Assembly: GCF_000482485.1 (NCBI RefSeq)
Contig: NZ_KI519435.1
Coordinates: forward strand, 204,331-248,775
Direction: 5' to 3'
Source: Paucisalibacillus globulus DSM 18846
Lineage (GTDB): Bacteria; Bacillota; Bacilli; Bacillales; Amphibacillaceae
Length of the DNA: 44,445 bases
Shown here: piece by piece, positions 17,496 through 24,626 of the stretch
Layout of the letters: the number at the start of each line of letters is the position of its first letter
Position numbering within the stretch: position 1 is the stretch's first letter
Made by a program: the position numbers and the translations under genes
Notes under the pieces: model-generated
What the model saw: the letters and a program-made list of their open reading frames with translations, nothing else
Told to the model about the DNA's origin: nothing
The model's database searches: none

Positions 17496-18262
17496 CCCCC
17501 CTTAAACGAGGCTGGACGTTTTTCTGAAAATGCCCGCATACCTTCTTTCTGATCCTCTGAAGCAAAAGCTAAGTAAAAGTTTTTCCGTTCTAAGTTCTTT
17601 CCATCTTGCAACGGTAAATCTTGCGCAGCATGAACTGCTTCCTTGATTAGTCGTAATGAAATCGGCGGTTGTTTTGCTAGTTTGTGAGCTAAGCTCATGG
17701 TTTCCTCTACCACTAATTCTTTGGCAACCACTCGGTTAATGACGCCATTTTCATAGGCTGTTCTTGCCGTCATTGACTCACCTAACCAAAGCCATTCTAG
17801 TGCCTTTCGTACACCCATTGCTTTCGTTAAAAATTGCGTGCCACCCGCACCTGGAAGAACGCCAAGCTTTACTTCTGGAAAGCCAAACTTGGCATCCTCT
17901 GCAGCAATTATTAAGTCACAGTGTAGAGCTAATTCAAAGCCCCCACCTAAAGCAAAGCCATTCACGGCTGCAAGTATTGGCTTCTTAATCAAACTGATTT
18001 TGTCCCATTCAGCAAATGGATTTAATAATTCTAACGTTAACGGGGTGGCATCCATCATCTCCTCGATGTCTGCCCCCGCAGCAAAGGCTTTTTCGCTTCC
18101 TTTCAGGACAATAACCTTAATCGACTCATTTCTGTCAAAAGATTCTAGTTGGGTGACAATCTCATGAACCATATCGCGATTCAACGCATTGAGTACTTGA
18201 GGACGATTCAATTGAATAACACCAACGCCATCTTCTGAGTGTGCATGAATATGCTTACCCAT
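17492..18262 (-). CDS. paaF: Enoyl-CoA hydratase PaaF
   Basis: This is a crotonase-fold hydratase of 256 residues with AFAAGADIEEM, NGFALGGGFELALHCD and FPEVKLGVLPGAGGTQ, so both catalytic glutamates are in place. In the phenylacetate route PaaF hydrates 2,3-dehydroadipyl-CoA to 3-hydroxyadipyl-CoA. The ATG overlaps the end of the EthD-family gene by 8 bp. It sits next to paaG, the usual order. It closely resembles short-chain enoyl-CoA hydratases, so the exact substrate rests on context. Confidence 0.9.
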   Translation of the reverse strand: MGKHIHAHSEDGVGVIQLNRPQVLNALNRDMVHEIVTQLESFDRNESIKVIVLKGSEKAFAAGADIEEMMDATPLTLELLNPFAEWDKISLIKKPILAAVNGFALGGGFELALHCDLIIAAEDAKFGFPEVKLGVLPGAGGTQFLTKAMGVRKALEWLWLGESMTARTAYENGVINRVVAKELVVEETMSLAHKLAKQPPISLRLIKEAVHAAQDLPLQDGKNLERKNFYLAFASEDQKEGMRAFSEKRPASFKGG

Positions 18263-18560
18263 CTACCTCTTCACCAATCATAAGGGTGACGATATCGCCA
18301 GCAAATTTCATAACATCTCTTCCTGACGCCTTCCCTTCATCCGTTTTCATCGCCTTTTGTAAGGAATCATGGTCGTCATAATACATTTCACATAGAAGAT
18401 AAAACTCACTTCCTCCCATTGGAGATCCTACTACTCTAGTAACTTCCATTTTTCTTAATCCAGGAATCTTACTCGTAATTGGAGCATGCGTATTGAAATA
18501 ATGCTCATCGAATTTTTCCTTATCTGCTGGTTGCTTATATAATGCGATTAGCTTTACCAT
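18255..18560 (-). CDS. EthD family small protein in the paa operon
   Basis: This is a 101-residue ferredoxin-like alpha+beta-barrel protein. VKLIALYKQPADKEKFDEHY near the start and the HAPI segment are typical of EthD family (PF07110) proteins. Such proteins are often found beside oxygenases or CoA pathways, with poorly defined roles. It lies 11 bp after paaD and overlaps paaF, so it is inside the operon. AGGGGG precedes the ATG. It could assist the epoxidase or remove a reactive intermediate, but there is no direct evidence here. Confidence 0.85.
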   Translation of the reverse strand: MVKLIALYKQPADKEKFDEHYFNTHAPITSKIPGLRKMEVTRVVGSPMGGSEFYLLCEMYYDDHDSLQKAMKTDEGKASGRDVMKFAGDIVTLMIGEEVDG

Positions 18561-18571
18561 TTCATTTCCCC

Positions 18572-19069
18572 CTAGTGATTTAAATTAAGTGGTTGAACCA
18601 CTGGTTTCATTGCTTCAAATGGATTCTTACATGCACTGCAGTATAAAATACTTCTACATGCGGTTGGTCCAAATACATTCTCCATGGATGTGTAATCCGA
18701 GTTGCAGTACGGGCAGTTTACCATCCACTTATCCCCTGGATGGTAGTTTTCAGGTGGAGGTGCAATACCATGTTTTTTTAATTCTATTTTCCCTTTATTC
18801 GTAATGGCATCTGTTGACCACTGATGTTCCATCGTAAATTGAACATGACAACTACCAACCCAGGACAGTTCCTCTACCGCCTTTTTTACTTTGATTTCAA
18901 TAAATTCCAAAGCAGGACACCCAGCAAATGTCGGAACCATCTTGATATTTACTTCCTGTTCATTCAAAACAACGTCATGCACCATGCCTAAGTCATACAC
19001 ACTGACCGAAGGGAGTTCCGGATCATCAACCGTTTTTAAAACTGCATAAACCTCATCATGTTTATTCAT
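18572..19069 (-). CDS. paaD: Phenylacetyl-CoA epoxygenase accessory protein PaaD
   Basis: This is a 165-residue protein. The N-terminal MIP18/DUF59 domain has DDPELPSVSVYDLGMV and the conserved FAGCPA cysteine. The C-terminal metal-binding domain has CPYC, a further Cys, and CSAC. PaaD is required for the multicomponent phenylacetyl-CoA epoxidase and is thought to act in Fe-S or metal maturation of the complex. It follows paaC by about 60 bp in the canonical A-B-C-D order. The reductase gene paaE that normally comes next is absent and replaced by the ethD gene. Confidence 0.93.
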   Translation of the reverse strand: MNKHDEVYAVLKTVDDPELPSVSVYDLGMVHDVVLNEQEVNIKMVPTFAGCPALEFIEIKVKKAVEELSWVGSCHVQFTMEHQWSTDAITNKGKIELKKHGIAPPPENYHPGDKWMVNCPYCNSDYTSMENVFGPTACRSILYCSACKNPFEAMKPVVQPLNLNH

Positions 19070-19126
19070 TTTGTTTATGTCCTCCTCTCCTCATATTTTT
19101 ATTCACTTTTCGGTAGATACATGACT

Positions 19127-19948
19127 TTACCAGGCCGCAGTTTTATCGCTGTTATAAACTTCTGCCAGGGTATTTAATGCTTGCTCAAGGTCCATAGTAT
19201 GTTCACCATTTCTTCCACTGCCATACTTTTTCCCTAATGGACCCACTGGAATTTCCACTAAAACCGACTGAATTTCTTCTAACCACTTATCCTTCATTTC
19301 CTCTTCACCAATCATGACTAGGTTCAGGCTTCTCATATCATTAGCTAGTGAACCTAACTCAAGAACATCCGCAAACTCAGCCCATGCTTCATTAATACGA
19401 TCCTGAATTCGCTTTTTCGCCTCTTCTGATGAAGACCCGAGCTGTTTCATCCATAGCTTCCAATGAGCCAAATGATATGGATGTTCCATCAGTACTTTCC
19501 TTGCAACATTCGCTAACGGCTTATAGGAACTTGTTGCAATCGCTTCCAATTTAATCTTTTTAAAGGTTTCATAGAAGTAATTTCTGACCACAGCTAATGC
19601 CCAGTCATAATAAGGTTCATCCAGATAAGTTCCTTCTCCGTTTCGCTTCTCTAGATAAATACCATTCCTGCGTTCCTCTGGTTTGCGGCCATGTGCAAGT
19701 ATATCCGCTTCCCCTGCTCCAAGTTCTTCTAATAAGTTATAATACATAGCGGCATGCCCCATCGTATTTTGCGTGATGGAAGAATAAGCTACATCTTCTT
19801 CCACATGTGGTGCCAACCCTAACCATTCCGACCCACGAAAGGCAATTAATAAATCATCGTCCGCTAATTGGAAAAGTAATTCTTTTAGTGCTTGCAAATA
19901 GGTGGCATCCTGCTTTGCTAGTTCAGCTGTTTCAATGAGTTTACTCAT
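19127..19948 (-). CDS. paaC: Phenylacetyl-CoA epoxygenase structural subunit PaaC
   Basis: This is the ferritin-like subunit that pairs with PaaA in the epoxidase core but lacks its own active diiron site. Segments such as AFRGSEWLGLAPHVEEDVA, NTMGHAAMYYNLLEELG and HPYHLAHWKLWM match PaaC. A longer reading from a TTG at 19969 is possible. The ATG at 19948 has AGAGGTG at the right distance and overlaps the paaB stop as ATGA, so I use that start (273 residues). Order and coupling with paaB support the call. Confidence 0.93.
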   Translation of the reverse strand: MSKLIETAELAKQDATYLQALKELLFQLADDDLLIAFRGSEWLGLAPHVEEDVAYSSITQNTMGHAAMYYNLLEELGAGEADILAHGRKPEERRNGIYLEKRNGEGTYLDEPYYDWALAVVRNYFYETFKKIKLEAIATSSYKPLANVARKVLMEHPYHLAHWKLWMKQLGSSSEEAKKRIQDRINEAWAEFADVLELGSLANDMRSLNLVMIGEEEMKDKWLEEIQSVLVEIPVGPLGKKYGSGRNGEHTMDLEQALNTLAEVYNSDKTAAW

Positions 19949-20298
19949 TTCTTCTTCACCTCTTTCCAAGACATGATTTCTTTCTCATCAAGCATGCCTT
20001 GTTCTTTCTCCTTCCACTTTTGGCGTAGGTAACCATATCCCTTTGTCGTGCGATATTGTTTATTATCCAAGCGATTGGTCATGCTCTGTCTTTCTTCACT
20101 CGTCATTTTACGGATATCATTTTGCTTCACTACCCATACATCGATGACCTCTTCACGGCGCATAAAATTTTCCTGTGCCATCATCATAGCCATTTCTCTA
20201 TTCGGTGCAAGCAGACTGAATTGATGCTGCATCGGGGCTTTACTTCCTCTTCTGCTAAACACTTCATATACTTGATAAAAATCAGATTCCTTAGCCAA
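19945..20298 (-). CDS. paaB: Phenylacetyl-CoA epoxygenase subunit PaaB
   Basis: This is the small subunit bridging PaaA-PaaC dimers in the epoxidase. The segments YQVYEVFSRRGSKAPMQHQ and LLAPNREMAMMMAQENFMRR are diagnostic. With 117 residues it is somewhat longer than the enterobacterial protein of about 95, the extra residues being a charged C-terminal tail. Translation begins at a TTG supported by AGGGGG eight bases upstream. It lies 18 bp after paaA and overlaps paaC by 4 bp. Confidence 0.95.
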   Translation of the reverse strand: MAKESDFYQVYEVFSRRGSKAPMQHQFSLLAPNREMAMMMAQENFMRREEVIDVWVVKQNDIRKMTSEERQSMTNRLDNKQYRTTKGYGYLRQKWKEKEQGMLDEKEIMSWKEVKKK

Positions 20299-20316
20299 GT
20301 TTTGTTCCCCCTTCCT

Positions 20317-21306
20317 TTAAACACCCACCGGTTCAGTAGCCAATGCTTGTCGAACCCAACGGTTGTTTTCATAAGCAATTTCTCTTATACGTAGTCGCTC
20401 TTTTGAACGAGGGCCATTACCTCGTATAATTTGCTTGAACTCTTCCCAGTCCGGTTGCTTGTATATCCACTTTTCCTCGTTCTCATCATAATGGATGGTT
20501 TCATCCGGTACGGTTAATCCAAGCGAAAATACTCGTGGCATATATTTCGATAAAAATGCCTGGCGCAACTCCTCATTTGTGCTCTTTCGAATCTTGTATT
20601 TAATCATGATATCTTGCTTAGACGATCCGGTTGTTTCCGCTGATGCTGGGCCAAAGAACATAAGCAGCGATGGCCACCAACGATTCAATGATTCTTGTAA
20701 AATATCGCGTTGGTAGTCATTCCCCTCCGCAAGTGCCATAATAATAGATTCTCCATGTTGCGCATGGAAAACTTCCTCCTGACAAATACGTTGTAATGCC
20801 CTTTGGTATGGACCATAAGAGGCGTCAAGCATATTGGTTTGTGAAATGATTGCTGCACCATCAACTAGCCAACCTACCATTCCAGCATCTGCCCATGTTT
20901 TCGTTGGCATATGAAAGACATTATGGAATTTTAAATCCTTGTTTAATAAATCTTCCATTAAATTTTCTCTTGTTTTTCCATATGGCTTCATTAGATCTTC
21001 AGCAACACGTAATAAAAGCTGGCCATGACCCATTTCATCTTGAACCTTTGCCATTATTCCTAGCTTTCTTCTTAATGTTGGTGCTTTCGGTACCCACTCC
21101 TTTTCAGGTAACGCTCCCATTATTTCACTGATTCCATGCATAGAAATTAATTTTATTAATGCTTGACGATAATCCTCAGGCATCCAGTCATCTGCTTCAA
21201 TTTTGTCTCCGGCTTCAATTCGGGCCATAAATGCATCATATTTCGCTTGGTCATGCTCGACATATGCAGTTGTTTTGGAATCTCCGTCCTCCACATAGTT
21301 GTACAT
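20317..21306 (-). CDS. paaA: Phenylacetyl-CoA epoxygenase catalytic subunit PaaA
   Basis: This is the diiron monooxygenase subunit that epoxidises the aromatic ring of phenylacetyl-CoA. The ferritin-like iron ligands are visible in DEMGHGQLLLRVAEDL and EEVFHAQHGESI. Characteristic family segments include GNGPRSKERL and PDWEEFKQIIRG. At 329 residues it is full length. The ATG has AAAGGGTGG upstream. It is the first gene of an operon of about 10.7 kb. Its promoter overlaps a perfect inverted repeat and faces the divergent paaX gene. Confidence 0.96.
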   Translation of the reverse strand: MYNYVEDGDSKTTAYVEHDQAKYDAFMARIEAGDKIEADDWMPEDYRQALIKLISMHGISEIMGALPEKEWVPKAPTLRRKLGIMAKVQDEMGHGQLLLRVAEDLMKPYGKTRENLMEDLLNKDLKFHNVFHMPTKTWADAGMVGWLVDGAAIISQTNMLDASYGPYQRALQRICQEEVFHAQHGESIIMALAEGNDYQRDILQESLNRWWPSLLMFFGPASAETTGSSKQDIMIKYKIRKSTNEELRQAFLSKYMPRVFSLGLTVPDETIHYDENEEKWIYKQPDWEEFKQIIRGNGPRSKERLRIREIAYENNRWVRQALATEPVGV

Positions 21307-21320
21307 TGTACCACCCTTTC

Positions 21321-21341
21321 ATAACGTTTCTTTAACGTTAT
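21321..21341. promoter_or_regulatory. Perfect inverted repeat operator at the paaA promoter
   Basis: ATAACGTT and AACGTTAT form a perfect 8-bp inverted repeat with a 5-bp spacer, abutting the -10 box of the paaA promoter. The core CGTT-N5-AACG recurs at the paaI and ferredoxin-NADP reductase promoters. PaaX, encoded next door, is the likeliest ligand-responsive repressor for it (inference). Confidence 0.7.
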
Positions 21342-21368
21342 GATAGCAAAGTGTCATACATATGACAA
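21340..21368 (-). promoter_or_regulatory. Sigma-A promoter of the paa operon
   Basis: On the minus strand, TTGTCA (21368-21363) and TATCAT (21345-21340) are separated by exactly 17 bp, about 35 bp upstream of the paaA start. The -10 box overlaps the inverted-repeat operator. Confidence 0.75.
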
Positions 21369-21595
21369 TATTATTTTAAATTTTCCCAATAATATGTGAT
21401 GATTTTCATAGACAACTCTATAATCCTACGAGGCTTCCTACTCTTAAAACATTAGTACACCATCGTTACACATAGAAACAATTGAAGTAAATACGCAAAA
21501 ATAACTTAGCACCTATTCTTTTCTTGGTTTTTTTGTTAGAATTTGAACGAATGACGAAAATTACGTGGACGTACAAATTGGAAAGGGAGTTTTTG

Positions 21596-22456
21596 GTGGA
21601 AAAGCAATTTAATACGAGATCAATGATATTTACCTTATTTGGGGATTATATAAGACATGATGATAATGTTATATGGATTGGTAGTTTAATAAGGCTACTG
21701 GAGGAGTTTGGCCATAACGAGCAATCCGTTCGGGCTGCTATATCAAGGATGAGTAAGCAAGGTTGGGTGAAGTCCGAGAAGATTGGTAATAAAAGCTATT
21801 ATTCCTTAACAGAACGTGGAAAAGCTCGGATGGAAGAAGCATCCAAGCGTATTTATAAAACGGAGCACCCTTCTTGGGATGAAAATTGGCGCATTCTTGT
21901 TTACACCATTCCAGAAACGAAACGTCATCTTCGTGATGAGCTGAGAAAAGAATTAGTTTGGAGTGGCTTTGGGCTATTATCCAACAGTTGCTGGATATCA
22001 CCTAATCCGTTAGAAGAACAGGTAAACGTATTAATAGATAAATATAATATCAGTGACTACGTTTCCTTCTTTCATGCCTCCTACATTGGCAAGAACAGCC
22101 CTGAAGAGTTAGTCCAAAAGTGTTGGAATCTTGATGAAGTAAATGAAAAGTATCAATCCTTTATTCAAGATTATAGCCAAAAGTATGTAATTGATAAAAA
22201 TAAAATGGAGAAAGGTGAATTAACGGATGGAAGCTGTTTCGTTAAGTCTGCCCTATTAGTTCATCAGTATCGTAAATTCTTATTTATTGATCCAAACTTA
22301 CCACAAGAATTATTGCCAAAGAAATGGTTAGGCGATTCAGCAGCATCACTATTTAACGATTATTATCAAATGCTCATTGAACCAGCTAGACGTTTCTTTA
22401 AGGAAGTGTATGAGCAAGGTGAAGTAGATAAATTACAGGAAAGTCTAAGAAAGTAG
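21596..22456 (+). CDS. paaX: PaaX family transcriptional regulator of phenylacetate catabolism
   Basis: This is a GntR-like winged-helix repressor of the PaaX family that normally releases DNA when phenylacetyl-CoA binds. The N-terminal DNA-binding part shows SMIFTLFGDYIRHDDNVIWI, then VRAAISRMSKQGWVKSEKIG. The PaaX C-terminal domain follows with WDENWRILVYTIPE and RRFFKEVYEQ. An upstream in-frame start at 21524 is possible. The GTG at 21596, with AAAGGGAG seven bases before it, fits family length better (286 residues). It is divergent from the paa operon, the usual arrangement for a local repressor. A hairpin terminator follows at about 22540. Confidence 0.92.
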   Translation: MEKQFNTRSMIFTLFGDYIRHDDNVIWIGSLIRLLEEFGHNEQSVRAAISRMSKQGWVKSEKIGNKSYYSLTERGKARMEEASKRIYKTEHPSWDENWRILVYTIPETKRHLRDELRKELVWSGFGLLSNSCWISPNPLEEQVNVLIDKYNISDYVSFFHASYIGKNSPEELVQKCWNLDEVNEKYQSFIQDYSQKYVIDKNKMEKGELTDGSCFVKSALLVHQYRKFLFIDPNLPQELLPKKWLGDSAASLFNDYYQMLIEPARRFFKEVYEQGEVDKLQESLRK

Positions 22457-22527
22457 CGTATTTCGATTAACGGTATCTGTTTCCAATTGTAAAACTCTAT
22501 TTTACTAACCAATTTATTAATATAATA

Positions 22528-22550
22528 GCATCGCAAATGCGGTGCTTTTA
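22528..22550 (+). terminator. Terminator of paaX
   Basis: GCATCGC pairs with GCGGTGC around an AAAT loop, followed by TTTTAT, about 70 bp after the paaX stop. The rest of the 22457-22840 gap shows only this and the converging terminator at 22740-22785. Confidence 0.75.
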
Positions 22551-22739
22551 TATACAAAAAAACCCGTTCTAATTTGAACCGATCTATAGTTTTACTTTCT
22601 TTTTTTCAAGGATGACTGTAGCTGTCTCATCTTTAAATATTGTGAATGAGGATATTTCTTCTCTTAAAATTCCACAAAATATACAATTCTCCATTTTGAA
22701 GCACTCTATTCTTCACCAAATATTTATTCGTTCTCTAAC

Positions 22740-22785
22740 AAAAGCAAAAACCGTCAACCAAGATAATCACTGTCTTGATTGACGG
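22740..22785 (-). terminator. Terminator of the toxin-antitoxin operon
   Basis: On the minus strand CCGTCAA pairs with TTGACGG around an imperfect inner stem, followed by TTTTTGCTTTTG. It lies about 55 bp downstream of the toxin stop. Confidence 0.8.
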
Positions 22786-22840
22786 ACTACACCAGGTTAC
22801 ATTCGAAAGTCTGTTTAACAGAAACTTAATCTACCTATTA

Positions 22841-23158
22841 TTAATAAAATAACTTTGTGTATTCTGTCTGTGTATCAGCTATATGATAAATATAAATCGA
22901 ATCCTTGATCCTACGATAGATTGCTACATGCTTCTTAGAAATCACCATACGGTAACCTTGTTCATTCAGCCATGTATCTGGTGTCATCGAACCGGAATCC
23001 GGGAAATCTTCTAGCCGCTCAATCGTATTCAATATATGATTACTGACCTTTGTTGCCGTTCGCAAATCAAACTGTATCAGATAATAGTCCTGGAGCTTTT
23101 TTAAATCCTCCCAAGCAGAAGGCAAAATTTCAATTTTATACTTCATCTGCTCGCTCAC
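22841..23158 (-). CDS. RelE/ParE-type toxin
   Basis: This is a basic protein of about 105 residues of the RelE/ParE superfamily. It has the N-terminal ILPSAWEDLKKLQDYY helix and the C-terminal strands GYRMVISKKHVAIYRR and YIYHIAD. Members either cleave mRNA at the ribosome (RelE) or poison gyrase (ParE). This one resembles the type called plasmid stabilisation / ParE-like, and I cannot tell the target. It overlaps the antitoxin gene by 23 bp. An internal ATG at 23146 is an alternative start. It forms a type II module with the upstream Phd-family protein. Confidence 0.88.
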   Translation of the reverse strand: MSEQMKYKIEILPSAWEDLKKLQDYYLIQFDLRTATKVSNHILNTIERLEDFPDSGSMTPDTWLNEQGYRMVISKKHVAIYRRIKDSIYIYHIADTQTEYTKLFY

Positions 23159-23402
23159 TTAATCTTCGTTTTGCTTCTGAAATACTGAGCGTTTCTGCTC
23201 CACTAATTCTTTCTTGTTCTGCCTGCAGAACTCTTGCACGAAGCTGTAAAATTTGCTCCCTTTTTTCAAAGGCATCAATACTCATGAGAACCATGTCCCC
23301 CTCACCATTTTTTGTTATATATATAGGTTCTTTGGTTTCTTTTGCAAGATTTGATATTGTAGTGTAATCATTTCTTAATGCTGCCGATGGTTTAATTATC
23401 AT
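23136..23402 (-). CDS. Phd/YefM family antitoxin
   Basis: This is a small acidic protein whose N-terminal part (IIKPSAALRNDYTTISNLAK, then EPIYITKNGEGDMVLMSIDAF) is the Phd/YefM DNA-binding fold. The C-terminal part (ARVLQAEQERISGAETLSI) is a charged helix expected to wrap the toxin. The ORF is open from 23417. The ATG at 23402, with GGGGTGTGG just upstream, gives the usual MIIKPS start (88 residues). Antitoxins of this family repress their own operon, and an inverted repeat around the -35 region upstream could be that operator. Confidence 0.88.
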   Translation of the reverse strand: MIIKPSAALRNDYTTISNLAKETKEPIYITKNGEGDMVLMSIDAFEKREQILQLRARVLQAEQERISGAETLSISEAKRRLSERADEV

Positions 23403-23436
23403 AATTCCACACCCCATATATCATTTTGTTGATATA

Positions 23437-23489
23437 ATTATACTATTATTTTTATATGTAGTAAAGTGTGTTAAAATATCTACACTACA
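23437..23489 (-). promoter_or_regulatory. Promoter and possible operator of the toxin-antitoxin operon
   Basis: On the minus strand, TTTACT (23465-23460) and TATAAT (23442-23437) are 17 bp apart. An inverted repeat, TGTAGT (23457-23462) with ACTACA (23484-23489) and a nested AGTGT/ACACT, straddles the -35 box. That is where an autoregulating antitoxin would bind. Confidence 0.55.
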
Positions 23490-23529
23490 ATACCAACATA
23501 TATATTCCCCTAATATTGTTTTTATATCA

Positions 23530-23640
23530 GTGAAACTTCAATCAGAGGGGGTTTTAGGCCTACAGGATGTAGGCCATGCAGACGAAGACATAAGGACGTG
23601 ACGGTCTTCGTCTCCGTTCCCTTATCCCCCACTGATTGTT
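23530..23640 (-). ncRNA. Three-way-junction RNA, possible orphan end of an IS200/IS605-type (TnpB) element
   Basis: AATCAG plus GGGGG (23540-23551) pair with CCCCC plus CTGATT (23626-23637), with one mismatch. This stem encloses two perfect hairpins: GGCCTACA/TGTAGGCC at 23557-23575 and GACGAAGAC/GTCTTCGTC at 23581-23612. Read on the minus strand, the 3' end is CCCC-CTGATTGAAGTTTCAC-like, which resembles the right-end/guide-RNA scaffold of TnpB elements. No transposase gene is next to it. The flanks (23490-23529, 23641-23868) show no convincing gene. The structure is directly visible; the mobile-element reading is inference. Confidence 0.5.
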
Positions 23641-23868
23641 AGTTGAACGAACCTTAGCTTTTGACTTGCTGTTGATCCCCACTTATAATTCTTGAATTTC
23701 CCGCGAATTCTTCTCGTTAAGGGTCTTACAGCCAGTTAACCTGCGATAAAAAGGTTACAAATCACTGATTATCTTGATTAATAATAGCACCTGTTTAAAA
23801 AGAAGAGTATAAACAATACAACCTTGATAGTTTGAACACATCTCGTCCCGAACTCCAATTTGACATAC

Positions 23869-24285
23869 CTATTTTTGCTGAATCAACAAAGAAGACACAC
23901 AAGTCGCCACCTTCTTCTCATTCTGAACTAAATCGGCAACAACATAGGCTAATGTTCTTCCCATTTTTTCCACCCGAGCTATTACTTCAATTTCCCCTTC
24001 AAACGCTGGACGATGGAACGTTGTATCTAAATCAATCGAGACAAACCCTTGACTTTCTGTTAGCTTGGAAGCAATTGCATATGCCATCAAAATATCTGCG
24101 GCAGCTGACAAAAAACCTCCCATGACTACTCCTAAACCATTTATGTATTTTTTATCCACTTCCCAAATCCCTTTTGCAATTCCATCTTCTGCATAGCTTA
24201 CCTTCACTTGCATGGTTGTATCACAAGGTGGTGGAGTTAATCCATGTGATACGACTTGTTGTAGATCAGTAATTGTATATTTCAC
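23869..24285 (-). CDS. paaI: PaaI family thioesterase (hotdog fold)
   Basis: This is a hotdog-fold acyl-CoA thioesterase of about 138 residues. It has the segment GVVMGGFLSAAADILMAYA, where the active-site Asp/Gly helix of the family lies, then FVSIDLDTTFHRPA and GRTLAYVVADL. PaaI rescues dead-end hydroxylated or ring-opened CoA esters in phenylacetate catabolism. An in-frame GTG at 24294 abuts AGGA, so I prefer the GTG at 24285, eight bases after AGGAG. Its promoter carries the CGTT-N5-AACG operator shared with paaA, which supports the pathway assignment despite the separation from the main operon. Confidence 0.85.
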   Translation of the reverse strand: MKYTITDLQQVVSHGLTPPPCDTTMQVKVSYAEDGIAKGIWEVDKKYINGLGVVMGGFLSAAADILMAYAIASKLTESQGFVSIDLDTTFHRPAFEGEIEVIARVEKMGRTLAYVVADLVQNEKKVATCVSSLLIQQK

Positions 24286-24322
24286 GTTTTCCACTCCTAA
24301 TACAGTTATTTTATTTAACAGT

Positions 24323-24335
24323 CGTTATTAAAACG
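24323..24335. promoter_or_regulatory. CGTT-N5-AACG operator at the thioesterase promoter
   Basis: CGTT-ATTAA-AACG lies 8 bp downstream of the -10 box of the paaI promoter, the same arrangement as at paaA. Confidence 0.6.
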
Positions 24336-24343
24336 TTACTAAA

Positions 24344-24372
24344 ATACTATGTTTTATAATAATCATTGTCAA
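24344..24372 (-). promoter_or_regulatory. Sigma-A promoter of the PaaI-type thioesterase
   Basis: On the minus strand, a perfect TTGACA (24372-24367) and TAGTAT (24349-24344) have a 17-bp spacer. Confidence 0.8.
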
Positions 24373-24505
24373 TAGAGTCTAAATTTATTTAATTTATTTT
24401 AAATTAGTATATATGGATAAATAATCCACATTTTAAAGATTATCATGAATTATTCCAATAAAATGTAGGAGAAGAGACCTTGATTTTTAAATTTTATAAT
24501 TAACA

Positions 24506-24534
24506 TTGACTTTTTTAAATAATATTTCTATTAT
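24506..24534 (+). promoter_or_regulatory. Sigma-A promoter of the ferredoxin-NADP reductase gene
   Basis: TTGACT (24506-24511) and TATTAT (24529-24534) are separated by 17 bp, in a very AT-rich divergent region. Confidence 0.7.
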
Positions 24535-24557
24535 TTATATAACATATTTTATTTAAC

Positions 24558-24570
24558 CGTTATAATAACG
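24558..24570. promoter_or_regulatory. CGTT-N5-AACG operator at the ferredoxin-NADP reductase promoter
   Basis: CGTT-ATAAT-AACG followed by TTAT lies about 24 bp downstream of the -10 box, in the early transcribed region. It matches the operators at paaA and paaI. Confidence 0.6.
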
Positions 24571-24626
24571 TTATATAATTATTACGATATGCATATTTTT
24601 ATTTAAAAGAAAAAGGAGACCTACAG

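Noticed and set aside
17764-18167. Long plus-strand reading frames opposite the paa, crotonase and thiolase genes
   Set aside because: They mirror well-supported minus-strand genes, lack ribosome binding sites and show no protein-like motifs.
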